Below, in pieces: positions 35,482-43,219 of a stretch of DNA of 64,000 bases. The stretch comes from Williamsia sp. CHRR-6 (GTDB lineage Bacteria > Actinomycetota > Actinomycetes > Mycobacteriales > Mycobacteriaceae): the NCBI RefSeq assembly GCF_018474015.1, contig NZ_JAHCSG010000003.1, forward strand, positions 520,087 through 584,086, given 5' to 3'. A program made the translations under genes and the position numbers. Every line of letters starts with the position of its first letter. Position 1 is the stretch's first letter. The notes under the pieces were generated by a model, which did not search any database, had not been told where the DNA came from, and saw only the letters and a program-made list of their open reading frames with translations.

Positions 35482-36282
35482 TCACCCTGGATCGACCATC
35501 GACGGGCGTCCGAAACGGGTACGCACACCCGGAGAGAACAGTGCCCGCAATGGCTCACCAGCTGCCGCCACACCGCTGGCACCGAGCAGGTCGTCGGACA
35601 GCTCCAGCACCTCGGCGACGTGCAGCGGCCACGGCGGATGCTCGTTGGGCACCCACAGCGTGCGCCCGAGTGCGCGGGTGTGGGCACCCCACCGCGCGGT
35701 CAGCCAGGTCTCCAACGGAGTGGGCTCCACCGCCTCGCCCACTCGGATCCGCAGTCGACTACGCAGGCCAGGATCAGGCCACCGGCGCGTCGAGTCGTAG
35801 GTGATCTCGTCGCCGACCGGGGTGCTCGCCGCGTGCGCCCGGTCGATGCTCATCCTCGCCCAGGTGTAGGGGATGCCCAGCGCCGCACGTGTGATGGGAA
35901 CCACCGCTGCGCGCTCGGTCTCCAGCGACCGGAACAGCACGCCGTGGCGTCCTTCGTCATCGATCGAGTACAGACGGATGTTGGTCTCGGCGAAGCTGCC
36001 GAAGTAGGGAACCGGCGGCAACGTGGGGCCCAAGGCGATGGACCGCATGTAGAACGGCACCAGCGCCACATACGTGTAACCGTCGTCGAACACATCCGGT
36101 CGCGCACCCGACGGGTAGAGGTGCGCAACCGATTCCGGCTCCACCGGCCAGTGCACGAAGGTCAGGTCGTCCCAGTACTGGTCGAGGACCACCGGCTTGC
36201 GCAACGGCGGAGGGGTGTAGGCGAAGCCATCCATCACGCTGGACGGGGCGTCGGTGCGATGCGAACGGGGCGAGGCAGACAT
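35482..36282 (-). CDS. DUF2071 family protein
   Basis: A 266-residue soluble protein. Motifs DQYWDDLTFVHWPVEP, LVPFYMRSIAL and SFAETNIRLYS match DUF2071 (YqjF-like, related to acetoacetate decarboxylase fold proteins). Function unknown. ATG at 36282. It is divergent across 89 bp from the methyltransferase and converges with the SDR. Confidence 0.85.
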   Translation of the reverse strand: MSASPRSHRTDAPSSVMDGFAYTPPPLRKPVVLDQYWDDLTFVHWPVEPESVAHLYPSGARPDVFDDGYTYVALVPFYMRSIALGPTLPPVPYFGSFAETNIRLYSIDDEGRHGVLFRSLETERAAVVPITRAALGIPYTWARMSIDRAHAASTPVGDEITYDSTRRWPDPGLRSRLRIRVGEAVEPTPLETWLTARWGAHTRALGRTLWVPNEHPPWPLHVAEVLELSDDLLGASGVAAAGEPLRALFSPGVRTRFGRPSMVDPG

Positions 36283-36371
36283 GCGTCCATGGTGCCCGCG
36301 CCATCACCGGGATCCGATATGGCGATCGCCACTGCCATCCCGTGACTCCGTCGCAGGGCTACGCTGGTCAC

Positions 36372-37193
36372 ATGACCGCCGCGCAGCCCGCACCCACCCC
36401 GTCCGCCGTCGGTCGTGAGTGGTCCACGGGGCGATATGATGCGGTGGCGGCCCGCATCTTCGACATCGCAGTCGAGCTGGTCGCCTCGGTGGAAGACCGC
36501 TTACCGTTGTCTGCGGTACGCACCATCGACCTGGCCTGTGGCACCGGCAACGCCGCGTTCGCGTTGGCGGAGGTGGGCGCCACCGACATCACCGGCCTGG
36601 ACATCTCACCCGAGTTGATCGCTGTGGCACAACAGAAGTCACGGGTGTCGCCACACGACACCGACATCACCTGGGTGATCGGCGACGCCGCAGACACCGG
36701 CTTGCCGGCCGAATCGTTCGATGCCGCGGTCTCCAGCATGGGCCTGATCTTCGTCGAACCGGTCAGTCAGGTCGCCGAGCTGGTGCGACTGCTACGTCCC
36801 GGCGGAACGTTGGGTTTCAGCGCATGGATGAAGCCTTCCCACAACCCTTTCCACGATCCGGTGGCCACCGTGCTGGGTACGTCTCCGCCGGGAGCGTTTG
36901 CACCCGAACAGTGGGGTGAGCCCGAGACCGTTCGCGCCCGGTTGGCCGAGGACTTCGACACCGTCGAGATCGAACATCGCGTACACACCTGGGCGTTCGA
37001 CACCGCCGAGAGCGCGATGCACTTCCTCACCAGCGAGTCGCCGTATCACGTGGATCTGCTGCGCCGGTGCGACGAGATGGAGCGCGAACGTCTGGTCGCC
37101 GGTTTCGAGGCGGCACTGGCCCCGCACACCGACGGATCCGGGCGCGTGGCGTTCGATGCGCCGTACCTGATCGTCACCGCGCGACGCCGCTGA
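36372..37193 (+). CDS. SAM-dependent methyltransferase
   Basis: Class I methyltransferase of 273 residues. Motif I DLACGTGNAAF binds SAM, followed by GLDISPELI, GDAADTGLPAESFDAA and LLRPGGTLGFSAW. The acceptor cannot be inferred. ATG at 36372 was preferred to 36342 because the upstream residues are out of keeping with the family. The 19-bp repeat array begins 10 bp after its stop. Confidence 0.88.
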   Translation: MTAAQPAPTPSAVGREWSTGRYDAVAARIFDIAVELVASVEDRLPLSAVRTIDLACGTGNAAFALAEVGATDITGLDISPELIAVAQQKSRVSPHDTDITWVIGDAADTGLPAESFDAAVSSMGLIFVEPVSQVAELVRLLRPGGTLGFSAWMKPSHNPFHDPVATVLGTSPPGAFAPEQWGEPETVRARLAEDFDTVEIEHRVHTWAFDTAESAMHFLTSESPYHVDLLRRCDEMERERLVAGFEAALAPHTDGSGRVAFDAPYLIVTARRR

Positions 37194-37203
37194 CCCTCCC
37201 TTC

Positions 37204-37463
37204 CGCACGGTCTGGTTCAGCTCGCACGGTCTGGTTCAGCTCGCACGGTTCCGCCCCGTTCGCACGGTCCGGTTCAGCTCGCACGGTTCTGCCCCGTTCG
37301 CACGGTCTGGTTCAGCTCGCACGGTTCCGCCCCGTTCGCACGGTCCATGTCGCTTCGCACGCCGCATGCACCGTGCGAAACGCACCACACCATGCGAACA
37401 ACCCCAACCCATGCGAAACGCACCACACCGTGCGAGCAACGCCAACCCATGCGAACGGGGCGG
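37204..37463. repeat. Array of 19-bp repeats in two inverted halves
   Basis: Eight direct units start every 19 bp from 37204 to 37337, each beginning CGCACGG and ending in CT or TT. After a 22-bp centre (37356-37377), four more 19-bp units follow in opposite orientation (37378-37453), each ending CCATGCG or CCGTGCG, plus a partial unit to 37463. On the reverse strand they read CGCAYGG at each unit start. Two unit types recur, spacer TCTGGTTCAGCT and TTCCGCCCCGTT. The array fills most of the 354-bp gap 37194-37547 and has no coding support. A transcript could fold into a long imperfect hairpin with its loop in the centre. Confidence 0.9.
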
Positions 37464-37547
37464 CGGCAGGCGAGCCGATCGGAGCCGCCGGGAACGGGTT
37501 CTGTGGACCGCGTTCGGCAGCCGTGGTTCCTCGCTTACCGTAGGGGA

Positions 37548-38162
37548 GTGAATTCTCCACAGCTCACCCCCGAGACCGCGAGCCCAGCTGCACCGGTCGA
37601 GGACTTCAAGACCATCCTCACCTGGCGTAACGCCGAGGCCACCCGCATCGAGCAGGCTCGCGTCCAGGTCACCGGCGATCGGGTGAAGGCCTACGGCCAG
37701 ATCATCGCCGCCGCCACCCCGACCAGCGAGGCGTTCTGCGCCACCTACGACCTGTTGACCAACGACCTCGGTGTCACTCGTCGACTCTCGGTGCAGCTGG
37801 TGCGCGCCGGTGGCGAGGTACAGATCTCCCTGACCCGTGACGCCGAGCAGACCTGGCTGATCCAGACGCCACAGGGCACCACGCGTGGCGACTTCGGCGG
37901 AGCCCGGGATGTGGACCTGATGCTCAGCCCGATGTTCAACACTCTGCCCATCCGCCGCCTGGGGTTGCACCGCACCGCCACGACCGTGGAGTTGCCGGTG
38001 GTCTACCTTCGGCTGCCCGAGGGTGTGGTCAGCGCCGAGACCCAGACCTACACCGCTGGTGGCGACGCCATCGAGATCGTCTCACCGGTGGGCAACGCGA
38101 CCATCCACACCGACGAGCACGGCTTCGTCAGCAGCTATTCCGGTCTGGCCGAACGCATCTGA
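37548..38162 (+). CDS. Putative glycolipid-binding protein (PF06475-like)
   Basis: A 204-residue soluble protein. ARDVDLMLSPMFNTLPIRRLGL and VVYLRLPEGVVSAETQ match the glycolipid-binding family (PF06475). The GTG at 37548 has GGGGAG just upstream and starts after the repeat array; the longer open frame upstream is the array itself. It overlaps tyrA at its 3' end by 28 bp in convergent orientation. Confidence 0.78.
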   Translation: MNSPQLTPETASPAAPVEDFKTILTWRNAEATRIEQARVQVTGDRVKAYGQIIAAATPTSEAFCATYDLLTNDLGVTRRLSVQLVRAGGEVQISLTRDAEQTWLIQTPQGTTRGDFGGARDVDLMLSPMFNTLPIRRLGLHRTATTVELPVVYLRLPEGVVSAETQTYTAGGDAIEIVSPVGNATIHTDEHGFVSSYSGLAERI

Positions 38163-39106
38163 GCTCCGCGCCACACCGAACCGCGCTGGGCCTCGATGCG
38201 CATCCGGCGCGGCCAGTCGTCACTGCCCACCGCCACGGTGATCGATGGCGCTCCTGCACCTGCGATCTGGTCGTACCGCAACCGCGCGGTGTGGCCCGCC
38301 TCCACCAGTCCAGCCACCGTGCCGGCCTCGGTCAGTTCGGTGCGAGCGGCAGCCAGCAGCTCGATGGTCTGGTCCAGGGCGGCCGCCAACGACTCCCGGT
38401 TGGCCTCCAACATGGCCCGTTGCAGCGCCGGTGCAGTGCCAGCCACCCGGGTGCCGTCGCGGAAACTGCCTGCAGCCAGCCGCAACGCCAGATCACCGGC
38501 CTGCCCACCGACAGCCGCGGTGGCCGCCGCGGTCAGGTGCGGCAGATGGGAGATGGCGGCAACGGCCGCATCGTGGGCGTCGGTGCCCACCGGCACCACC
38601 ACCGACCCCACCTCGAGCGCGAGATCGGCGACGGCCGACCACACCTGCGGATCGGCGTCGTCATCGGTGGCCACCGCCCAGGTGGCGCCCCGGAACAACT
38701 CAGGATCGGTTGCCCCCCAACCGGATACCGCAGTCCCAGCCATCGGGTGGCCGCCCACGAAGCGAGCGGTGAGACCACGCTCGGCCACCATGGACGCCAC
38801 CTGCGCCTTCACACTGATCACGTCGGTCAGCGGCGCATCGGATGCATGCTCTGCGATCGCGTCCAGCATGGGACCCGCTGCGGTCACCGGCGTGGCGAGG
38901 ACGATCAACGAGCCGGCTGCGGTGGCGCGATCGAGCACCGCGATCAGATCGGTGTCGGCGTCGTACCCGTCGGCTCGCGCGGCCTCGACCGTCTGCGGCG
39001 ACCGGTTGTAGCCGAACGCCTCCCGCCCCACTGACACCGCCGCACGCAGCAACGATCCGCCTATCAGGCCCAGTCCGAGGATGCACACGCTGCCGTCGCC
39101 GACCAT
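38135..39106 (-). CDS. tyrA: Prephenate dehydrogenase
   Basis: Tyrosine-pathway enzyme of 323 residues, NAD(P)-dependent. The Rossmann motif CILGLGLIGGSLLR is at the N-terminus, then GGHPMAGTAVSGW with a catalytic His and SHLPHLTAAATAAV. ATG at 39106 places the motif at the start as in Rv3754. The ACT domain of some TyrA forms is not apparent. It faces the tadA pair across 94 bp and converges with the glycolipid-binding gene. Confidence 0.92.
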   Translation of the reverse strand: MVGDGSVCILGLGLIGGSLLRAAVSVGREAFGYNRSPQTVEAARADGYDADTDLIAVLDRATAAGSLIVLATPVTAAGPMLDAIAEHASDAPLTDVISVKAQVASMVAERGLTARFVGGHPMAGTAVSGWGATDPELFRGATWAVATDDDADPQVWSAVADLALEVGSVVVPVGTDAHDAAVAAISHLPHLTAAATAAVGGQAGDLALRLAAGSFRDGTRVAGTAPALQRAMLEANRESLAAALDQTIELLAAARTELTEAGTVAGLVEAGHTARLRYDQIAGAGAPSITVAVGSDDWPRRMRIEAQRGSVWRGAQMRSARPE

Positions 39107-39200
39107 GGCCACAACAGTGGCACATCGGGCGGGCGCAAGGGGTGAAGGCACCCCGCGGCGGGACTTGGGAATCGCTTCGAGGTGGGACTACGGTGGCCCC

Positions 39201-39710
39201 ATGGCTGGTGAGGGTAACGATGACCTGGACGGTTTCGCTGTCGCCGTGGTCCGCGAGGACGGCGCGTGGACCGTAACCGCCATGGACGACAGTGCCCTGT
39301 CCAGCCTCGCCGACGCCGAGCGTTCACTCCGTGAGATGCGCAGTGCCGGTGCAGTTTTCGGCCTTCTCGATGTAGACGATGAATTCTTCGTGGTGATCCG
39401 GCCGGCCCCCACCGGCTCGCGGCTGCTGCTGTCGGACGCCACCGCCGGGCTCGACTACGACATCGCCGTGGACGTACTCGACGCACTCAACGTCGAGGTT
39501 CCCGACATCGACGCCGACGAGCTCGACGACGTGGAGCCCTGGGAGGAAGGCGATCTGGGGTTGCTGGCCGACCTCGGCCTGCCCGACTCGGTGATGAACG
39601 TGATCGTCTCCGACACCGACCTCTACGCCGACGAGCAGATCGGGATGATCGCGGCCCGGCTGGGTTTCGCCGACGAGTTGTCGCGTGTGCTCGACAAACT
39701 CGGTCACTGA
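39201..39710 (+). CDS. tRNA adenosine deaminase-associated protein
   Basis: A 169-residue acidic protein matching the family that precedes tadA in Actinobacteria (Rv3753c-like): FAVAVVREDGAWTV near the start and DVLDALNVEVPDIDADELDD in the middle. No catalytic residues can be named. It lies 11 bp before tadA, so the two are co-transcribed; a supporting role in tRNA editing is inferred from this constant pairing. Confidence 0.88.
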   Translation: MAGEGNDDLDGFAVAVVREDGAWTVTAMDDSALSSLADAERSLREMRSAGAVFGLLDVDDEFFVVIRPAPTGSRLLLSDATAGLDYDIAVDVLDALNVEVPDIDADELDDVEPWEEGDLGLLADLGLPDSVMNVIVSDTDLYADEQIGMIAARLGFADELSRVLDKLGH

Positions 39711-39721
39711 CCACACGTCTC

Positions 39722-40219
39722 ATGGCGCCGTGGTCCCGCGCAGTCGACGACGAGTGGATGTCACTGGCATTGTCGGCCGCGAAAGGCTCGGGCCCGCAGG
39801 ATGTTCCGGTCGGGGCGGTGGTGCTGGATGCAGACGGGACGGTGCTGGCCCGCGCAGGCAACCGCCGTGAGGCCGATGGCGATCCCACCGCTCACGCCGA
39901 GATCCTCGCCATCCGTGCCGCCGCCGCAGTCCACGGCGACGGGTGGCGGCTGACCGGCTGCACGCTGGTGGTCACCCTGGAACCGTGCGTGATGTGCGCG
40001 GGCGCCATCACGATGGCGCGGCTGGATCGTCTGGTGTTCGGGGCCTGGGAACCCAAGACCGGGGCGGTCGGATCGTTGTGGGACGTGGTGCGCGATCAGC
40101 GCCTCGCCCACCGACCCCAGGTGCTCGGCGGCATTCGTGACACCGAGTGCGCGGCGCTGTTGCAAGGGTTCTTCGCCACCCGACGCGACTCGGTCGCCCA
40201 CCCCGACCACCCCTCCTGA
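39722..40219 (+). CDS. tadA: tRNA-specific adenosine deaminase
   Basis: Converts A34 to inosine in tRNA-Arg(ACG). Zinc motif HAE has His58 and Glu60 (TAHAEI), and PCVMC gives Cys89 and Cys92. 165 residues from ATG 39722; MSLAL at 39758 is a possible later start. Its target tRNA-Arg(ACG) is also encoded here at 33706. Confidence 0.93.
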   Translation: MAPWSRAVDDEWMSLALSAAKGSGPQDVPVGAVVLDADGTVLARAGNRREADGDPTAHAEILAIRAAAAVHGDGWRLTGCTLVVTLEPCVMCAGAITMARLDRLVFGAWEPKTGAVGSLWDVVRDQRLAHRPQVLGGIRDTECAALLQGFFATRRDSVAHPDHPS

Positions 40220-40264
40220 GCTGCCGATTTAGCTGTTCGCAGCGGTGGAGGTACATTCATCGGC

Positions 40265-40355
40265 GGTGGCGTGTCCGAGCGGCCGAAGGTGCAGCACTCG
40301 AAATGCTGTGTGCGGTAACCCCGTACCGGGGGTTCAAATCCCCCCGCCACCGCCA
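40265..40355 (+). tRNA. tRNA-Ser (CGA)
   Basis: Acceptor arms GGTGGCG and CGCCACC, long variable arm and T loop GGTTCAAATCC. Stem CAGCA/TGCTG encloses CTCGAAA, anticodon CGA at 40299-40301. CCA is encoded (40353-40355). Confidence 0.96.
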
Positions 40356-40392
40356 CACCCCCCATCTGCTGGTTCAGGTGGGGGGTGTTTTT
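40355..40392 (+). terminator. Rho-independent terminator after tRNA-Ser
   Basis: A 10-bp perfect stem ACACCCCCCA/TGGGGGGTGT extends by four more pairs to a 6-nt loop and is followed by TTTTT. It starts on the final base of the encoded CCA. Confidence 0.88.
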
Positions 40393-40429
40393 GTACCAAG
40401 GGCCTCGCGCGTCACATAACCTGGCCTAC

Positions 40430-41830
40430 GTGGGCGACATAGAGCTCGAGATCCCGGGCGACACCACCAGTGGTCGGCTCGACCCCAAGGACGCCACCTT
40501 CTGGTTGTCCTCGCGCGACGGGATGCCGACCGACCAGTACTTTCTGCTGGCTTTCGCCGGCGGCGGACTAGACGCCGAGGCGGTGGCGCGACACATCGAC
40601 GCACGCATCGAAGCCACACCGGCGCTGCGCAAACGTCTGGTCGACAGTCCCGGCGGCCTGGACTACCCGGTCTGGGTGGCCCAACGGTTACCCCACGCCG
40701 ACACCTGCACTGCGTTGATCCCCTCCTCGCCCACCTGGTCGGCCACGCTCGATGCGGTCGCCCGCGTGCTGTCGGGCGCGTTGGACGCACAGGTCTCCCC
40801 GTGGCAACTGCACGTCGGCACCGACATCGAGGGTGTACCCGGTGTCGACGGACCGGCCACCGTCGTACTGGTGCGGTTCTCCCACGCCCTCACCGACGGG
40901 GCCGGTGGAGCTGCACTGGTGCGCGCGATGTTCGCCGTCACACCCGAACCCGGTGACACCGCGGTGGCTGGGATCGCGGCAGCAGCCACACGGTCTCGCG
41001 CGGTGACCGCGCTGGGGGACCTGGGCCGTGGGTTGGTTCGCGGGCTGCGGCTGCCGGGCGGGCTGATCAGCGCGATGCGGGCGGGTAGACGCATGAATGC
41101 GCGCATCGAGGTGGCCACGACAACAGTGGCACCCGCCCTGTCGTACTCGGCGGCACCCGGCCCGCACCGGCACCTGTCGGTCATCCCGATCGACCTCGAC
41201 CGGCTGCGTCGATCGGGGTTCACGGTCACCGAAACGGCTCTCGCGGCCATCTCGCTGGCCATGCAACGCTACGCCGAGGAACGCGGGGAGGACCCCTCGG
41301 CCCTGGGCGCCCATGTCACCGTGGCGGTGGACAAGGACACCGCCTGGCACGGCGAGAACAGGTTTCTGCCTGCGCTGATCTCACTGTCGGCGAACGTCAC
41401 CCCACCGGATCGGGCCGCCGCCATCCGGTCGTCGTTGCGCCGCGAACGTGCTCGGCTCCGCGACCCGGACATGACCAGCATGGTCCGGCTGGCCGAGGTG
41501 GTGCCCCGTCCGATCCTCACCGCGGTGAGCCGACGCTCTGCGCGCGACCAACGATCTGCGGGTCGGCGAGCCGCCCGTGGCGCCGGCACTGCACCCACCG
41601 TGCACACCTCGTTCACCAGCCTGCGCTGCGGGGACGGACAGTTGTCGGTGGGCGACGCGCCACTGGCGCTCATCGCCGGGTTCCCGGTGCTCTCATCGCA
41701 CGTCGGGGTAGGGCACGGCCTCTACGGTGCCGGTCCGATGCTGACGCTGAGTGTGTTGTCGGCCCCGGAGAACATCGTCGAGCGCGACCGCTATCGGGAG
41801 CTGCTGACCGAGGCCCTGGCCGAGATCTGA
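40430..41830 (+). CDS. WS/DGAT-family wax ester/diacylglycerol acyltransferase-like protein
   Basis: A 466-residue protein of the bifunctional wax ester synthase/DGAT family, making storage lipids in mycolic-acid bacteria. The active-site motif HHxxxDG reads SHALTDG, keeping the catalytic His152 and Asp156 but not the first His. LDPKDATFWLSS is the N-terminal family region and the C-terminus has the ILTAVSRRSARD and ALIAGFPVLSSHVG parts. GTG at 40430 gives the usual length. The 3' end lies in a short tandem repeat. Confidence 0.83.
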   Translation: MGDIELEIPGDTTSGRLDPKDATFWLSSRDGMPTDQYFLLAFAGGGLDAEAVARHIDARIEATPALRKRLVDSPGGLDYPVWVAQRLPHADTCTALIPSSPTWSATLDAVARVLSGALDAQVSPWQLHVGTDIEGVPGVDGPATVVLVRFSHALTDGAGGAALVRAMFAVTPEPGDTAVAGIAAAATRSRAVTALGDLGRGLVRGLRLPGGLISAMRAGRRMNARIEVATTTVAPALSYSAAPGPHRHLSVIPIDLDRLRRSGFTVTETALAAISLAMQRYAEERGEDPSALGAHVTVAVDKDTAWHGENRFLPALISLSANVTPPDRAAAIRSSLRRERARLRDPDMTSMVRLAEVVPRPILTAVSRRSARDQRSAGRRAARGAGTAPTVHTSFTSLRCGDGQLSVGDAPLALIAGFPVLSSHVGVGHGLYGAGPMLTLSVLSAPENIVERDRYRELLTEALAEI

Positions 41831-41896
41831 CCGAAGTATGGGGATCTGACCGAATATGAGGATCTGATCGGGTATCGGGATCCGACCGATCACTGG
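41824..41896. repeat. Four tandem 18-19 bp repeats spanning two convergent stop codons
   Basis: Units begin at 41824, 41843, 41861 and 41879 with GATCTGACCGAA or close variants. The stop of the acyltransferase gene (41828-41830) lies in unit one and that of the opposite lipoprotein gene (41890-41892) in unit four. The gap between the two genes is wholly repeat. Confidence 0.75.
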
Positions 41897-42429
41897 GGCA
41901 CGAACCCGAAGGAATCGCCGCCGCGCGCGCAGCGGGCCAACACTCCGGGGGTGCTCGACAGATCGCAGCTCCAGCCCGCCACCTGTTGAGGACGACCGGT
42001 CGAGATGAGCGGCCCGTAGCTGCGCGCCACCGGCATCACCACCGCGCATCCCACCCGACTGCCGGGGAACACGATCACCCGCAGCGCACCCTCGGGTCCG
42101 TTGGCGGTGTCGCATCGGATGCCCGCGATGACCGGCGCCTGCTTGCCCGGCGGCACGTTCTGCGCCGGCGGCAGGTTGGGTCCGGGCACGGTCTCGGCGT
42201 CGGGATCAGACCCGGCGGGCGCTTCGGAGCTGCCCGGCGCTTCCGACGCCGGTACGTCGGACGGCGCCGGCGGCGACGGCGAAACCGGTTGCGCCACAGA
42301 AGAAGAAGCGTCGCCCGCGGGTGGTTTCGACGCACCGTCACCACCATCGGACCCACATCCGGTCACGCCGAGCGTGAGCGCCAACGACATCGCGGCCACC
42401 GCTGCACCCGTGCCGTGTGTCCATCGCAT
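41890..42429 (-). CDS. Predicted lipoprotein
   Basis: A 179-residue exported protein with lipobox GVTGC at Cys25. Residues 26-95 are a low-complexity Pro/Ser/Ala/Asp linker; the C-terminal domain (about 98-179) has four cysteines (GIRCDTA, GCAVV, WSCDL, RCARG), likely two disulfides. I do not recognise the domain. ATG at 42429. It converges with the WS/DGAT gene and is divergent from the TetR gene. Confidence 0.8.
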   Translation of the reverse strand: MRWTHGTGAAVAAMSLALTLGVTGCGSDGGDGASKPPAGDASSSVAQPVSPSPPAPSDVPASEAPGSSEAPAGSDPDAETVPGPNLPPAQNVPPGKQAPVIAGIRCDTANGPEGALRVIVFPGSRVGCAVVMPVARSYGPLISTGRPQQVAGWSCDLSSTPGVLARCARGGDSFGFVPQ

Positions 42430-42506
42430 GCGGCCACCGTAGCGAACTGATGGTTGGGGGCCCAGCCGTCACGGTTGCCACGACGACGGTGAGCCCCATC
42501 ACTTTT

Positions 42507-42558
42507 TTGCATGACACTGCAATCTTGCGGGTGTGTGCAATTTTGCCTACGGTTGCAC
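42507..42558. promoter_or_regulatory. Cluster of TTGCA/TGCAA motifs before the TetR gene
   Basis: TTGCA-N6-TGCAA (42507-42522) and GTGCAA-N12-TTGCAC (42535-42558) are inverted repeats of the same core, in a T-rich region directly upstream of the TetR start at 42561. They are plausible operators for autoregulation. Confidence 0.45.
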
Positions 42559-42560
42559 GT

Positions 42561-43166
42561 ATGTCTTCCACCGGCCTCCGTGAGACGAAGAAAGCGGCCA
42601 CCCGCGACGCATTGGCCCGCGCAGTGGTCCGGTTGTCGGCACAACGCGGTTTCGACGCGGTGTCGGTCGAGGCGGTCGCGGCCGAGGTGGGCGTGTCGGC
42701 CCGCACCTTCCACAATTACTTCGCCAGCAAGGACGATGCGCTGCGGGCCTTCATGGAGACGATCCTCAACCGCATCCTGCTGGCGTTGGAGGCCCGACCG
42801 GCCGACGAGGGGTTCTTCGACTCCGCGACGGCAGCGTTCATGGAGGTCATCAGCGATCCCGGCGAGAACCCTGAGGAACTCGTTCAGCTCATGACCTTGA
42901 TGGACACCGAGCCCTCCCTGGTGCTCAACAGGGACGCCGGCGCGAACGACCTCATCACCAGATTCGACGAACTGTGTGCACAGCGTTCGACCGGTCCGCA
43001 CGGCCTCCTTTACACCCGACTCGTTCTCGGATGTGCAGGCATCGCCGCGCGTGTTGCATTTCAGCAACTAAACGAAACAGGCGGCATGAACGACGTACTG
43101 GCCACGTTGCAGCACGCATTCGACCACCTACGTACTGGCTTGGCGACGGCGCCTGACCATCGGTAA
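42561..43166 (+). CDS. TetR-family regulator
   Basis: A 201-residue repressor-type protein. The helix-turn-helix is at about residues 10-55: ALARAVVRLSAQRGFDAVSV then VAAEVGVSARTFHNYFASKD. The C-terminal ligand domain is helical and unassigned. ATG at 42561 follows the TTGCA cluster. It is 53 bp upstream of the MMPL transporter on the same strand, so it likely controls that transporter. Confidence 0.9.
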   Translation: MSSTGLRETKKAATRDALARAVVRLSAQRGFDAVSVEAVAAEVGVSARTFHNYFASKDDALRAFMETILNRILLALEARPADEGFFDSATAAFMEVISDPGENPEELVQLMTLMDTEPSLVLNRDAGANDLITRFDELCAQRSTGPHGLLYTRLVLGCAGIAARVAFQQLNETGGMNDVLATLQHAFDHLRTGLATAPDHR

Positions 43167-43219
43167 CCGACAAAGAAACATCTCCTGCGCGGCACCTGCC
43201 GCCCGACAAGGAAGTGATC

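Noticed and set aside
37204..37463. CRISPR array
   Set aside because: The period is 19 bp with only a 7-bp constant core, and the two halves are inverted; no cas genes are present.
37067..37543. Coding frames through the 19-bp array
   Set aside because: Frames exist only because the repeat lacks stops; the translations are Ser/Arg/His low-complexity strings and no start or ribosome site supports them.
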